Source: Promethearchaeota archaeon (GTDB taxonomy: Archaea; Asgardarchaeota; Lokiarchaeia; Sigynarchaeales; SOKP01). From it: a stretch of 20,636 nucleotides of DNA. Of this stretch, positions 8,251 through 15,148 are shown piece by piece. Location of the stretch: positions 1 to 20,636 of the forward strand of contig SDNN01000033.1 in NCBI GenBank assembly GCA_004524425.1. The letters are read 5' to 3'. The notes beneath the pieces are model-generated. The model was not told the origin of the DNA, made no database searches, and saw only the letters and a list, made by a program, of their open reading frames with translations. The position numbers were made by a program, and so were the translations under genes. Positions within the stretch are counted from its first letter, which is position 1. The number at the start of each line of letters is the position of its first letter.

Positions 8251-8327
8251 TTTCAAAAGATAATCAGTCAAGGATAAAAAAAGAGTTATTAAAAATAAAA
8301 TTTCCCATGCTCAGATTTCAAGCTCGT

Positions 8328-8675
8328 TCATGCATGATGCATTTTTATTTTTGCTCCACAAAATTCACAAAATTCACCTGTAAGTGGGGACCCACATTCC
8401 GGACAATATTTTGGCAATTCTTCCTCTTTTTTAGGCTCTTCTTTTTCAATCTCCTGAGTGTGTCCTAATTGTTTATCTAATGTTGGTGGCGAAACTTTCG
8501 CTTTTTCTTTTTCTCCCGATGATACAGAATTTACAACCAATATCACGATTAAGAGCAAAATTCCCAATATTAAAAATATGGAAAATATATAGCGAATAAA
8601 GATAAAAATAAGAATGAGGACCACGAACCATATGCAACAAAACCTTTTAGGCCCATTACTCTTTTTAGGTGACAT
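8328..8675 (-). CDS. Small membrane protein with C-terminal zinc ribbon
   Basis: A 115-residue protein in three parts. A basic N-terminus with two cysteines (13-14) leads into a very hydrophobic stretch (about 15-50) that can form one long or two short helices. A charged, Lys/Glu-rich linker (54-87) follows, then a compact zinc ribbon with C91, C94, C103 and C106 (CPECG and CEFCG). Such membrane-anchored zinc ribbons are common in archaea and usually have no known role. I infer that the ribbon faces the cytoplasm, as the linker is highly charged. No enzymatic motif is present. It has its own promoter-like TATA box (8741-8750), and GGGG lies within about 20 bases of the ATG. The MFS gene 77 bases downstream may be co-transcribed, which is the only hint of partnership. 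Confidence 0.75.
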   Translation of the reverse strand: MSPKKSNGPKRFCCIWFVVLILIFIFIRYIFSIFLILGILLLIVILVVNSVSSGEKEKAKVSPPTLDKQLGHTQEIEKEEPKKEEELPKYCPECGSPLTGEFCEFCGAKIKMHHA

Positions 8676-8740
8676 TCGTTAATACTAACCCCATTTGATA
8701 TTCAACTACTAACTGATAGTTAATAAGAGAATTAATAGTT

Positions 8741-8760
8741 ATTTATATAATTCAGAGTCC
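8741..8760 (-). promoter_or_regulatory. TATA-box promoter of the zinc-ribbon gene
   Basis: On the minus strand TTATATAAAT (8750-8741) follows a purine-rich stretch (8760-8751) that can serve as BRE. Transcription would start near 8715-8720, giving a leader of about 40 bases before the ATG at 8675. Confidence 0.5.
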
Positions 8761-8778
8761 AATATTTAAAAATGCTAT

Positions 8779-8797
8779 AAAAAAGTAAAAGAAAAAA
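8779..8797 (-). terminator. Oligo-T terminator of the GPH gene at 8800
   Basis: The minus strand shows T6, T4 and T6 tracts (8797-8792, 8790-8787, 8784-8779) starting three bases after the TAA stop. Confidence 0.6.
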
Positions 8798-8799
8798 GA

Positions 8800-10209
8800 T
8801 TATATTTTGCTTTTTTTCTCAGAATGAATTTTGCTTAGTTTTTCCTTGATGAGTGCCAGTTTTTCTCCATGCAAGGGATAGAAATAAATGAATAGGATGG
8901 AAATTATTAATGCTATTGTAGGAAAGAGGAACATTAACAGTCTTAATCCCAAAATTACATCCGCTCCAGGTCGAGGATTATAAACAGCCCATCCCACGTT
9001 GGTAAAAACTAAACCAATGGTTATAAAGACTAGGACCGTGGAGAGTTTATAAAAGAAAGCCTTGACCCCATAATATCCTGCTTCTCTGCGAGTACCAGTG
9101 TTCACCTCATCTTCATCAATGATATCACTTAGGATCAGATCAATGATGTAAATGGGACCAGATAATCCAACCCCATAGAAAAATAGTACGATAATGCCTT
9201 GAAATTTATCTTGGATGAATAAGAAAGGGACCATTGCTAAAATCCACGTAGATACAGAAATGATCCATGCTTTTCTCGCCCCTAATTTCCGAACCACGGG
9301 TTTCCATAAAATATTCATGAAAATTGCACTCGATATAAATGCAATGGCAAGCATTAACGCTATCCATATGGTTTCTCCTTCTCCTATCCCTAACACAAAT
9401 TTACCGTAGAGCACAATGATCGTGGTGGTTACCCCTATAACATACCACATGCCTAATTCTGCTGGCAAGTATCTCATGAAAGTCTTGTTTTTGACGCAGA
9501 TTTTAAAGGTTTCTTTTATGCTTGGGATATTTTTATATTCCTCTCTAAATTCTGCCTTTTCTTTCGGACTCAATTTTAAAAAACAGAGACCTGCTACTAT
9601 TATCAATCCAGCTATGAATATACCAAAGATCTGATATTGTGTTAAATATTCAGGATTTGAAAAATCTGGAATGAAAAAAGTGGGTAAAGCGAACGTGATA
9701 ATCAGGGTAATGAGATAAACTGTCATCCGGACAGCATTGGCACTCGTTCGTTCTTCTTCTGTTATGAATAGTTCAGGAAAAAGAGCTATTAAATTTACAT
9801 CGAACATGGTATAAAAAAATTCGAAAAACAGAATAATTATGAGAAAGTAGATGAAATTCGGGATGGGATCGCGAATTCCCAAGGAGATTGGAGGAGTAAA
9901 TAATAAGAACATCACAATTGCTAAAGGTATTATGGAAATCATGATGTAAGGATACCGCCTGCCCCATTTCGTATGGGTTTTATCTGAAATCGAACCCAAA
10001 AGAGGGTCATTTATACTATTCCATACCGACCATATCATGAATGCGATTGTTATCAAGAACACGTTAAGTCCCACTATAGTAAAATAAAATGTAAACACTA
10101 ATAGAGAGAAGGTTTGGTAAGATGCGTTATTAATGATTTGTCCAATGCTATAAGAAGCCGCTCTTTTTAAGGAATAAGGCTCGGATTTTAATTCTTTAAC
10201 ACTACTCAT
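8800..10209 (-). CDS. GPH-family sugar:cation symporter (MFS), RREAGYYG subgroup
   Basis: A 469-residue carrier with about twelve membrane helices. WNSINDPLLGSISDKT (63-78) and WGRRYPY (82-88) are the complete GPH signature, including the cation-site Asp of NDP. The C-terminal half has TRREAGYYGVKAFF, then a final helix and a basic tail ending HSEK. All of these recur in the carrier at 18484, so the two are close paralogues: the first 80 residues align almost without gaps, starting at MSS in both. It is expected to import a glycoside or oligosaccharide with Na+ or H+. The start is well supported by AGGTGG four bases upstream of the ATG and by a strong TATA/BRE promoter. It sits between the zinc-ribbon gene and the aconitase X operon on the same strand, bounded by T-tract terminators on both sides, so it is probably monocistronic. 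Confidence 0.9.
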   Translation of the reverse strand: MSSVKELKSEPYSLKRAASYSIGQIINNASYQTFSLLVFTFYFTIVGLNVFLITIAFMIWSVWNSINDPLLGSISDKTHTKWGRRYPYIMISIIPLAIVMFLLFTPPISLGIRDPIPNFIYFLIIILFFEFFYTMFDVNLIALFPELFITEEERTSANAVRMTVYLITLIITFALPTFFIPDFSNPEYLTQYQIFGIFIAGLIIVAGLCFLKLSPKEKAEFREEYKNIPSIKETFKICVKNKTFMRYLPAELGMWYVIGVTTTIIVLYGKFVLGIGEGETIWIALMLAIAFISSAIFMNILWKPVVRKLGARKAWIISVSTWILAMVPFLFIQDKFQGIIVLFFYGVGLSGPIYIIDLILSDIIDEDEVNTGTRREAGYYGVKAFFYKLSTVLVFITIGLVFTNVGWAVYNPRPGADVILGLRLLMFLFPTIALIISILFIYFYPLHGEKLALIKEKLSKIHSEKKSKI

Positions 10210-10213
10210 TTAA

Positions 10214-10219
10214 CCACCT
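10214..10219 (-). promoter_or_regulatory. AGGTGG ribosome-binding site
   Basis: On the minus strand AGGTGG ends four bases before the ATG at 10209. It fixes the start of the GPH gene. The spacing is short but the match to the archaeal anti-Shine-Dalgarno sequence is good. Confidence 0.6.
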
Positions 10220-10250
10220 AAAAAATTTAATTAAAACTTTGCCATTAAAA

Positions 10251-10270
10251 ATTTATATAGTTTTACTTTC
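10251..10270 (-). promoter_or_regulatory. BRE/TATA promoter of the GPH gene at 8800
   Basis: On the minus strand GAAAGTAAAA (10270-10261, BRE-like purine stretch) is followed by CTATATAAAT (10260-10251). The predicted transcription start is about 10230, leaving a short leader that contains the AGGTGG site. It is the clearest promoter in the window. Confidence 0.65.
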
Positions 10271-10310
10271 GAAGGATAAATTAGCATTAACGAATTGAAT
10301 AAATAATTAT

Positions 10311-10318
10311 AAAAAAAA
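10311..10318 (-). terminator. Oligo-T terminator of the aconitase X operon
   Basis: A8 on the plus strand reads as T8 on the minus strand, beginning ten bases after the stop codon of the small subunit. Confidence 0.5.
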
Positions 10319-10328
10319 TGGGTTTAGG

Positions 10329-10769
10329 CTATAAAATTTCCACTATGCCCTTATCACCGTCCACTCTTACCATGGTCCCATTCTTAATCTTCTCCAATTC
10401 TGAGAATTCAATCTTATCTACAATTGGAAATTGAGTATCAAAGAAAATATCAGCCGCCACAGCTCCAGAACTCATTAATGGCTCACCTTCAGAGCAAACA
10501 ATTGCTTTCGGGCTAATTTTACGTATAATGGTCTCAAGTAATACGAAACCAAGTGTGGTCGTGCCTATTGGAATTGGAAATATTAGAATCTTATCTTTGA
10601 CATCCTTTTTAAAAAGCTCATGAGTCTTATCTGCCACTTTAAGTTTCTTCGCATTTGAAATTAATGGAAATGCAAATGCTGCTGAGATACTGAAGGGTTG
10701 TTTGGTGACTATGGCTTCTCCTTCCACAATCCCTCTACTTAAAGGCCTACCTTTCAAAACATTACTCAT
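10329..10769 (-). CDS. Aconitase X small (swivelling-domain) subunit
   Basis: The protein has 146 residues from the ATG at 10769. It opens with the family hallmark LKGRPLSRGIVEGEAIVTKQP and ends with the beta-rich VRVDGDKGIVEIL. The middle has ILIFPIPIGTTTLGFVLLE and AIVCSEGEPLMSSGAVAA, matching the usual FP.GKGST.GS and AI....EPI...GAI blocks. This subunit forms the swivelling lobe over the iron-sulfur site of the large subunit. Two blocks differ from the consensus I recall: GKGS reads IGTT (Thr for the key Ser) and the GxDPxTG stretch is replaced by a hydrophobic AFPLISNAK. Function may therefore be altered. The ATG overlaps the large-subunit stop by eight bases (ATGAGTAA), with GGAGGG eight bases upstream. 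An in-frame start at 10913 exists but adds a 48-residue tail lying entirely within the upstream gene, and I reject it. Confidence 0.85.
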   Translation of the reverse strand: MSNVLKGRPLSRGIVEGEAIVTKQPFSISAAFAFPLISNAKKLKVADKTHELFKKDVKDKILIFPIPIGTTTLGFVLLETIIRKISPKAIVCSEGEPLMSSGAVAADIFFDTQFPIVDKIEFSELEKIKNGTMVRVDGDKGIVEIL

Positions 10770-11958
10770 TTTTCCATCCCTCCGTAGCAATTCGTATGCA
10801 TTCATCCATATGCCTATATGTGGCTGGACTATAAAAACAAGATTTTGCAGAATTCGTTGTCGTGGGTTTAGGCGGGGGTATGTAAGTGGGACATATTGTC
10901 GATAATTTAGCACCTGAATTAACTAAAATGTTTTTGTATTCTGAATTCAAAATAAAATCCTTAACGGCGTTATTGGTACATATCCAAAAATTAACGTTTT
11001 CGAGAATCTTTTTTCCTTCAAGCTTTTTTATGACTTCAATGGTCTCTTCCTTACTTAATTGAGGACATCCTATAGAAATATTCTTTGGGGGGAATTGCCA
11101 TTCAGTACTATACTTTTCTCTCATTTCTTTAAGATCATTCATTTCAAGTTCTATGATTTCAACAGGCTTATCATTCTGAAATGCATCCTGGAGAGTTTTT
11201 GCTTCAGGGGTCACACCAGGTACATGGATCAATGCCACTGCACCCGTTGACGCAGATGCCGATCCTAAGTTTTTTAATTGGTCGAATGTTATATTATCTA
11301 ATCCTTCAATCACTGGAATTTTGTTCCCGGCAGTCTCTCCTACTTTTAATCCTATTGATGTTAAATTAAATAAATTTTTTGTGTCAATATCCGCCGCTAA
11401 TTTAAAGAGTATTTGACCTTTTCTGTTTTCTGTGAAGTGTAATCCATAGTGTGGTGTTTTTTTAAGAATACCACATGCCAGATCCAAAATACCCCCTTCT
11501 CGATTAGATCTAGCTCCAAGAACGGAATTTAAATAAATAACAGCAGATGATTCAGACCAAGCACAATGTTCTCCAAAATTAGGTTTATTACCTATATAAT
11601 AAGGTGTACAAGTAAAGCCCTGGACTCCGATTCTCGATAAATCTTCCATCATTTGCTCGTGCAACTCAAATAAAGAATATACACTATTTAATTCTTTCGC
11701 ATAATCCATATCGGGAATGGGATCGGCTGTTGTTGGTACTTTCACTTTCAATCCCGCTTGGGCCATTCTATGTAATACATCTGCAGCAGCTCTACAAAAG
11801 CTTAGCCCGATATTTAAAACTGTATGGCACGAAACTATTTCGATCAACTTTTCAGCTCCAAAAGAATCTCCTATTTCAACTATAAATCTCATTAGTTTTG
11901 ATAGCATCTCGCCTTGATTCCCTTCTAAAATGCTCTCCTCTTCTTTTGTCAGGTAAAT
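10762..11958 (-). CDS. Aconitase X large (catalytic, Fe-S) subunit, apparent ATT start
   Basis: The 398-residue catalytic subunit of aconitase X (formerly DUF521). TCTPYYIGNKPNFGEH (116-131), ESSAV...NSVLGARSNREGG, and GLHFTENR are family blocks. C117, C298 (IGCPQLSKEE) and C356 (CPTY) are the likely cluster ligands. Archaeal members dehydrate mevalonate 5-phosphate to trans-anhydromevalonate 5-phosphate in the modified mevalonate pathway; bacterial ones dehydrate cis-3-hydroxyproline. The substrate here is unresolved, because SCHTVLNIGL stands where dehydratases of the mevalonate type tend to have SAQVSG. Translation upstream of the first ATG (11907) gives YLTKEEESILEGNQGE, the conserved family N-terminus, preceded by ATT (11958-11956) seven bases after GGTGA and closed by TAA at 11973-11971. 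I therefore place the start at ATT. The stop overlaps the small-subunit ATG, implying translational coupling. Confidence 0.88.
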   Translation of the reverse strand: MYLTKEEESILEGNQGEMLSKLMRFIVEIGDSFGAEKLIEIVSCHTVLNIGLSFCRAAADVLHRMAQAGLKVKVPTTADPIPDMDYAKELNSVYSLFELHEQMMEDLSRIGVQGFTCTPYYIGNKPNFGEHCAWSESSAVIYLNSVLGARSNREGGILDLACGILKKTPHYGLHFTENRKGQILFKLAADIDTKNLFNLTSIGLKVGETAGNKIPVIEGLDNITFDQLKNLGSASASTGAVALIHVPGVTPEAKTLQDAFQNDKPVEIIELEMNDLKEMREKYSTEWQFPPKNISIGCPQLSKEETIEVIKKLEGKKILENVNFWICTNNAVKDFILNSEYKNILVNSGAKLSTICPTYIPPPKPTTTNSAKSCFYSPATYRHMDECIRIATEGWKNE

Positions 11959-11965
11959 TTTTAAG

Positions 11966-11970
11966 TCACC
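11966..11970 (-). promoter_or_regulatory. GGTGA ribosome-binding site serving a non-canonical ATT start
   Basis: On the minus strand GGTGA (11970-11966) is followed by seven bases (CTTAAAA) and then ATT-TAC-CTG, encoding the conserved (M)YLTKEEE front of aconitase X. There is no ATG, GTG or TTG in frame between the upstream TAA (11973-11971) and the ATG at 11907. Confidence 0.7.
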
Positions 11971-12089
11971 TTAAATTTAAATTTTAAACCTTTAAATTAC
12001 GATTTCTATTATAAAATTTGATCTGATAGCTTAAAAACAATTATTTTTTTGCGAAAACCTATTTCCTTTTTTTTGTTTATTTTCAAAAA

Positions 12090-13514
12090 TTAAGTAGTTT
12101 GTTCTTTCAGATAATTCTGAAATGCTTTTTCTTTCTCTGTGTGGACTTTAGCTATTTCTCGCTTAGTTTTTTCCCAATCTGAACCTTCCAATGGATAAAA
12201 TTTCATGATAAACGCGCCAAACAGTAGAAATATAGCTGGAATCATTGTTATTGCTATCATTATTCCCAAACGAGCAGATTCCGATTGATTTTGAATGGCG
12301 GGGTTAAAACCATAGAAGGTTATTATCAACAAAAATAAGAAATTCGCCAAGGATACTGCCGGTTTCGTAATTAGAGCACTAATGCCTGAATATGTGGTTT
12401 CTCTACGCTTAGAAGTCAAGGTCTCGTCGAAATCTATGATATCCGCTAAAATGGTAGGGGTAGTAACAAAAATTATGGAGATCCCAAATCCTAAAGAAAT
12501 AAGTAAAAGAAGTGCTAAAATGAAATTCCATCCCATTATTAGAAGTAGTAAAAAATTTAAACCTGCCCAAGTTAAACCAAGCATGTAGGTTTTTTTCAAG
12601 CCAAATTTTTCTACTAATGGTACCACTATTGCAGCAAATACCATGGCAGAAAGATATACTGCAATAATTGGAAAGATAGTCTCGATACCGTTCAACCTTA
12701 GGACAAAATCCACATAGTAAAATACTGCTGTAGTAAGGGTAGTCATGGCAATAGCGAAAGCAAAACTCGAGACAATGAAAATTAGGAAAGGTTTATTCTT
12801 TAAGGTTTCTTGAATGGACATTTTGAATCCTAATGTATCGTCAAGCATGGTATATTTGTTTTCTTTCAAGAAAAAACTTCCAACATACATGATTAAAGAA
12901 AAAATAATTGCCAAAAAAATCATTATTATATAAAAATTGAAGTCTATTAGTGAATCCTCAATTCCTGTCAATAAAAACACGGGTATTATGAAAGCTATCC
13001 CTGAACCTACTGCTCCGATGATGGTGTCATATACCATGATACTTGATCGTTCTTTTGGCGAAAGAGTCATTTCTGCAGGTAATGCATATAGGGCGATGGA
13101 TGTCAGTGTCACCACTGTATCATATAATAACAAGATCATTAAGAAGTTCAAGAAGAGCGCAAATTCATCATTGATATCTGCTAAAGGAAACCACACGAGA
13201 AGAAATAAAATTCCATGAAATGGGGCAAGAAAGCGAATGTAGGGAATTCTTCGCCCATATTTCTTAGTTTTTGTTCTATCTTCTAAAAACCCGAATAATG
13301 GGTCATTAAGTGCATTCCAGATGGCAAAAATCAACCATCCAATTCCAATTAGCACCGCATTTAAACCCAGGATCACGTTGTAATAAAACGTGATTGCTGT
13401 AAATGCGATGTTTGAAAGCGCAAAATGAGACATGTTTGTACTGCCATATGCAAACTTCATTTTAGCGGGAATATTCTCTTCCAATTGATTAACTCTGGTA
13501 GCATCGGAATCCAT
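12090..13514 (-). CDS. GPH-family sugar:cation symporter (MFS)
   Basis: A 474-residue carrier with about twelve hydrophobic segments. WNALNDPLFGFLEDRT (66-81) and YGRRIPYI (86-93) give the intact GPH signature with the cation-site Asp. KRRETTYSGISAL near residue 385 corresponds to the RREAGYYG block of the 8800 and 18484 carriers. The tail YPLEGSDWEKTKREIAKVHTEK also parallels theirs, but overall it is a separate branch. The protein should import a glycoside coupled to Na+ or H+; the substrate is unknown. The ATG follows a run of A with no ribosome-binding site. It is transcribed away from the carrier at 13668 across a 153-base shared control region, so two different symporters could be controlled together. 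It lies downstream of the aconitase X promoter region on no shared transcript. Confidence 0.9.
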   Translation of the reverse strand: MDSDATRVNQLEENIPAKMKFAYGSTNMSHFALSNIAFTAITFYYNVILGLNAVLIGIGWLIFAIWNALNDPLFGFLEDRTKTKKYGRRIPYIRFLAPFHGILFLLVWFPLADINDEFALFLNFLMILLLYDTVVTLTSIALYALPAEMTLSPKERSSIMVYDTIIGAVGSGIAFIIPVFLLTGIEDSLIDFNFYIIMIFLAIIFSLIMYVGSFFLKENKYTMLDDTLGFKMSIQETLKNKPFLIFIVSSFAFAIAMTTLTTAVFYYVDFVLRLNGIETIFPIIAVYLSAMVFAAIVVPLVEKFGLKKTYMLGLTWAGLNFLLLLIMGWNFILALLLLISLGFGISIIFVTTPTILADIIDFDETLTSKRRETTYSGISALITKPAVSLANFLFLLIITFYGFNPAIQNQSESARLGIMIAITMIPAIFLLFGAFIMKFYPLEGSDWEKTKREIAKVHTEKEKAFQNYLKEQTT

Positions 13515-13667
13515 TTTTTATCAATAAACCTACAAATTATATTCAAAAATATATTTGCTGAAGTCATTTAAATAATTTTTAATTCAAAACTGATGAATGT
13601 AACATTTAAAAATTCTTAAAATAAATTATGAACCATTGAGTTTTATTAACATAAAAGTTGAAAAAAA

Positions 13668-15101
13668 ATGAACGAATCATTTGAAGAAAATAAGGAAATG
13701 GAATCAAGACATCCTCAATGGAGATATGCTTCTAATGCCTTGTTTCAATTTCCGGTAACCCTTTTAGTAACTACTCTCGCTGCGTTCATGTTCTTTTATT
13801 ACGAGGCTGTACTCGGATTAAATGCATGGTATATTTTTCTTGCGGTGGCTCTTTGGACTATTTGGGATGCCGTGAACGATCCCTTAATTGCATTTCTGGT
13901 AGATAGAAATACCAGACTTACAAGAAGATTTGGAAGGAGATTCCCCTGGATTGTAATAGGCATAACCCCTTGGTGTCTTTGCTTGTATCTTGTCTTCTCA
14001 GCTCCAGATGTGGATGCTTCCACAAGTCCATGGATATTATTTTGGTGGCTGCTTATTTCACTAGTCTTATTTGATACTTTTAGGACTCTAGTTGAGGTGA
14101 ATCTTGGTGTACTCCGCCCAGATTTGTTTCGAACAGAAGAAGAGCGTCGGCAAATGTCAAAATATTTCATGCCTATAGATATGATTGCTATTGCTTTAGG
14201 AATGATCATTCCACCTCTTTTTCTTAGTGCTGGAGCTGGTCGAGAAGGATTTGCATTCATGGGGGCCATGGTCGCTTTTTTAGCCCTTATTGGCGCCATT
14301 TTATTTCTCCCAGGTGCTCGAGAGGACAAGACTGTAATAGATCGTTATTTTACTGGAGATTATGAGAAAATGTCTTTTTTTAAGGGAATGAAGGAAGTAG
14401 TTAAATTGAAGAGCTTCCTGGTTTATTTTGTTTTTATAACCGCGTGGGTTGCATCAACTGATCTAATGATTGGAAATACAATATTTTTAACAATTTATGT
14501 GGTACGTGCCAGTCCAGATGAAGTAACGATCTTGTTTGCTACTGTGATTCTAGGAGCTTTATTCTCGATACCTTTTTGGATTTGGGCGCTTAAACGAATG
14601 CAAAACAATAAAAAGTTGGCAACTATTGGAGGTTTTTCAGTTTCTGCAGCAATGGTCCCCATTTCATTTTTTCAAACTATAGTAGATCTTCTTATCATAT
14701 TGTTTATTCTCGGCTTTTGCTTGGGTTCTCTTTGGGCATTTATATACACGATAATTGGAGCTAATGTGCAAGATGACTATGCCGTAAAGACTGGAAAGAA
14801 CCAAAAAGCTATTCTTGTGGGAACAATTGGCATTCTTGGTCGGCTTGCTGCCGCTCTCGATGAGTTTTTAATAGCAACAGTACACACTCTTACAGGTTTC
14901 GAACCAGGGCATAATACTTATGAATCTTTGGCATCTGCGGTTGACAACATAGAATTAGTAATCTGGGGTATTCGTTTATTATCGGGAGTCATTCCCGCGA
15001 TCATAATATTCATAGGAACTCTCGTATTTTGGAAATTTTATCCCTTATCGCAAGAAGAAGTGTTAAAAAATAAAAGAGAATTAGAGAAATTGGGTTTTTA
15101 A
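13668..15101 (+). CDS. GPH-family sugar:cation symporter (MFS), TGFEPG subgroup
   Basis: A 477-residue, twelve-helix carrier. WDAVNDPLIAFLVDR (66-80) and FGRRFPW (88-94) keep the GPH layout, but the Gly after NDPL is Ala-rich (IAF). The usual DRT is DRNTRL. The central REDKTVIDRYF loop and the HTLTGFEPG loop near residue 415 match the carrier at 2260, marking a shared subgroup. It should import a glycoside with a cation. The ATG at 13668 follows A7, with no ribosome-binding site. The gene converges on the GH3 glycosidase with only 47 bases between stops and diverges from the carrier at 12090. This neighbourhood is the best argument that the carriers serve glycoside use, though convergent genes are not one operon. 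Confidence 0.88.
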   Translation: MNESFEENKEMESRHPQWRYASNALFQFPVTLLVTTLAAFMFFYYEAVLGLNAWYIFLAVALWTIWDAVNDPLIAFLVDRNTRLTRRFGRRFPWIVIGITPWCLCLYLVFSAPDVDASTSPWILFWWLLISLVLFDTFRTLVEVNLGVLRPDLFRTEEERRQMSKYFMPIDMIAIALGMIIPPLFLSAGAGREGFAFMGAMVAFLALIGAILFLPGAREDKTVIDRYFTGDYEKMSFFKGMKEVVKLKSFLVYFVFITAWVASTDLMIGNTIFLTIYVVRASPDEVTILFATVILGALFSIPFWIWALKRMQNNKKLATIGGFSVSAAMVPISFFQTIVDLLIILFILGFCLGSLWAFIYTIIGANVQDDYAVKTGKNQKAILVGTIGILGRLAAALDEFLIATVHTLTGFEPGHNTYESLASAVDNIELVIWGIRLLSGVIPAIIIFIGTLVFWKFYPLSQEEVLKNKRELEKLGF

Positions 15102-15108
15102 TTAATTA

Positions 15109-15122
15109 TTTTTCTTTTTTTT
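15109..15122 (+). terminator. Oligo-T terminator of the GPH gene at 13668
   Basis: T5 (15109-15113), C, T8 (15115-15122) begins eight bases after the TAA stop in the short spacer between two convergent genes. Confidence 0.6.
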
Positions 15123-15148
15123 AGTAACTTTACTTGATTTAATACTAA

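Noticed and set aside
10770..10913. Upstream in-frame ATG that would lengthen the aconitase X small subunit by 48 residues
   Set aside because: The extra residues lie wholly inside the large-subunit gene, show no family similarity, and the ATG at 10769 has a GGAGGG site and begins just before the conserved KGRPLSRG block.
12040..12089. T8 tracts on the plus strand as a terminator
   Set aside because: No plus-strand gene lies upstream; on the minus strand the tracts read as A, so they cannot end the carrier at 12090.
12937..13218. 93-residue open frame on the plus strand
   Set aside because: Antisense to the GPH gene at 12090; no family similarity seen.
13799..14329. 176-residue open frame on the minus strand
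   Set aside because: It lies antisense inside the GPH gene at 13668, is rich in Ser/Arg/Pro as expected of a complementary reading of a membrane protein, and has no recognisable domain.
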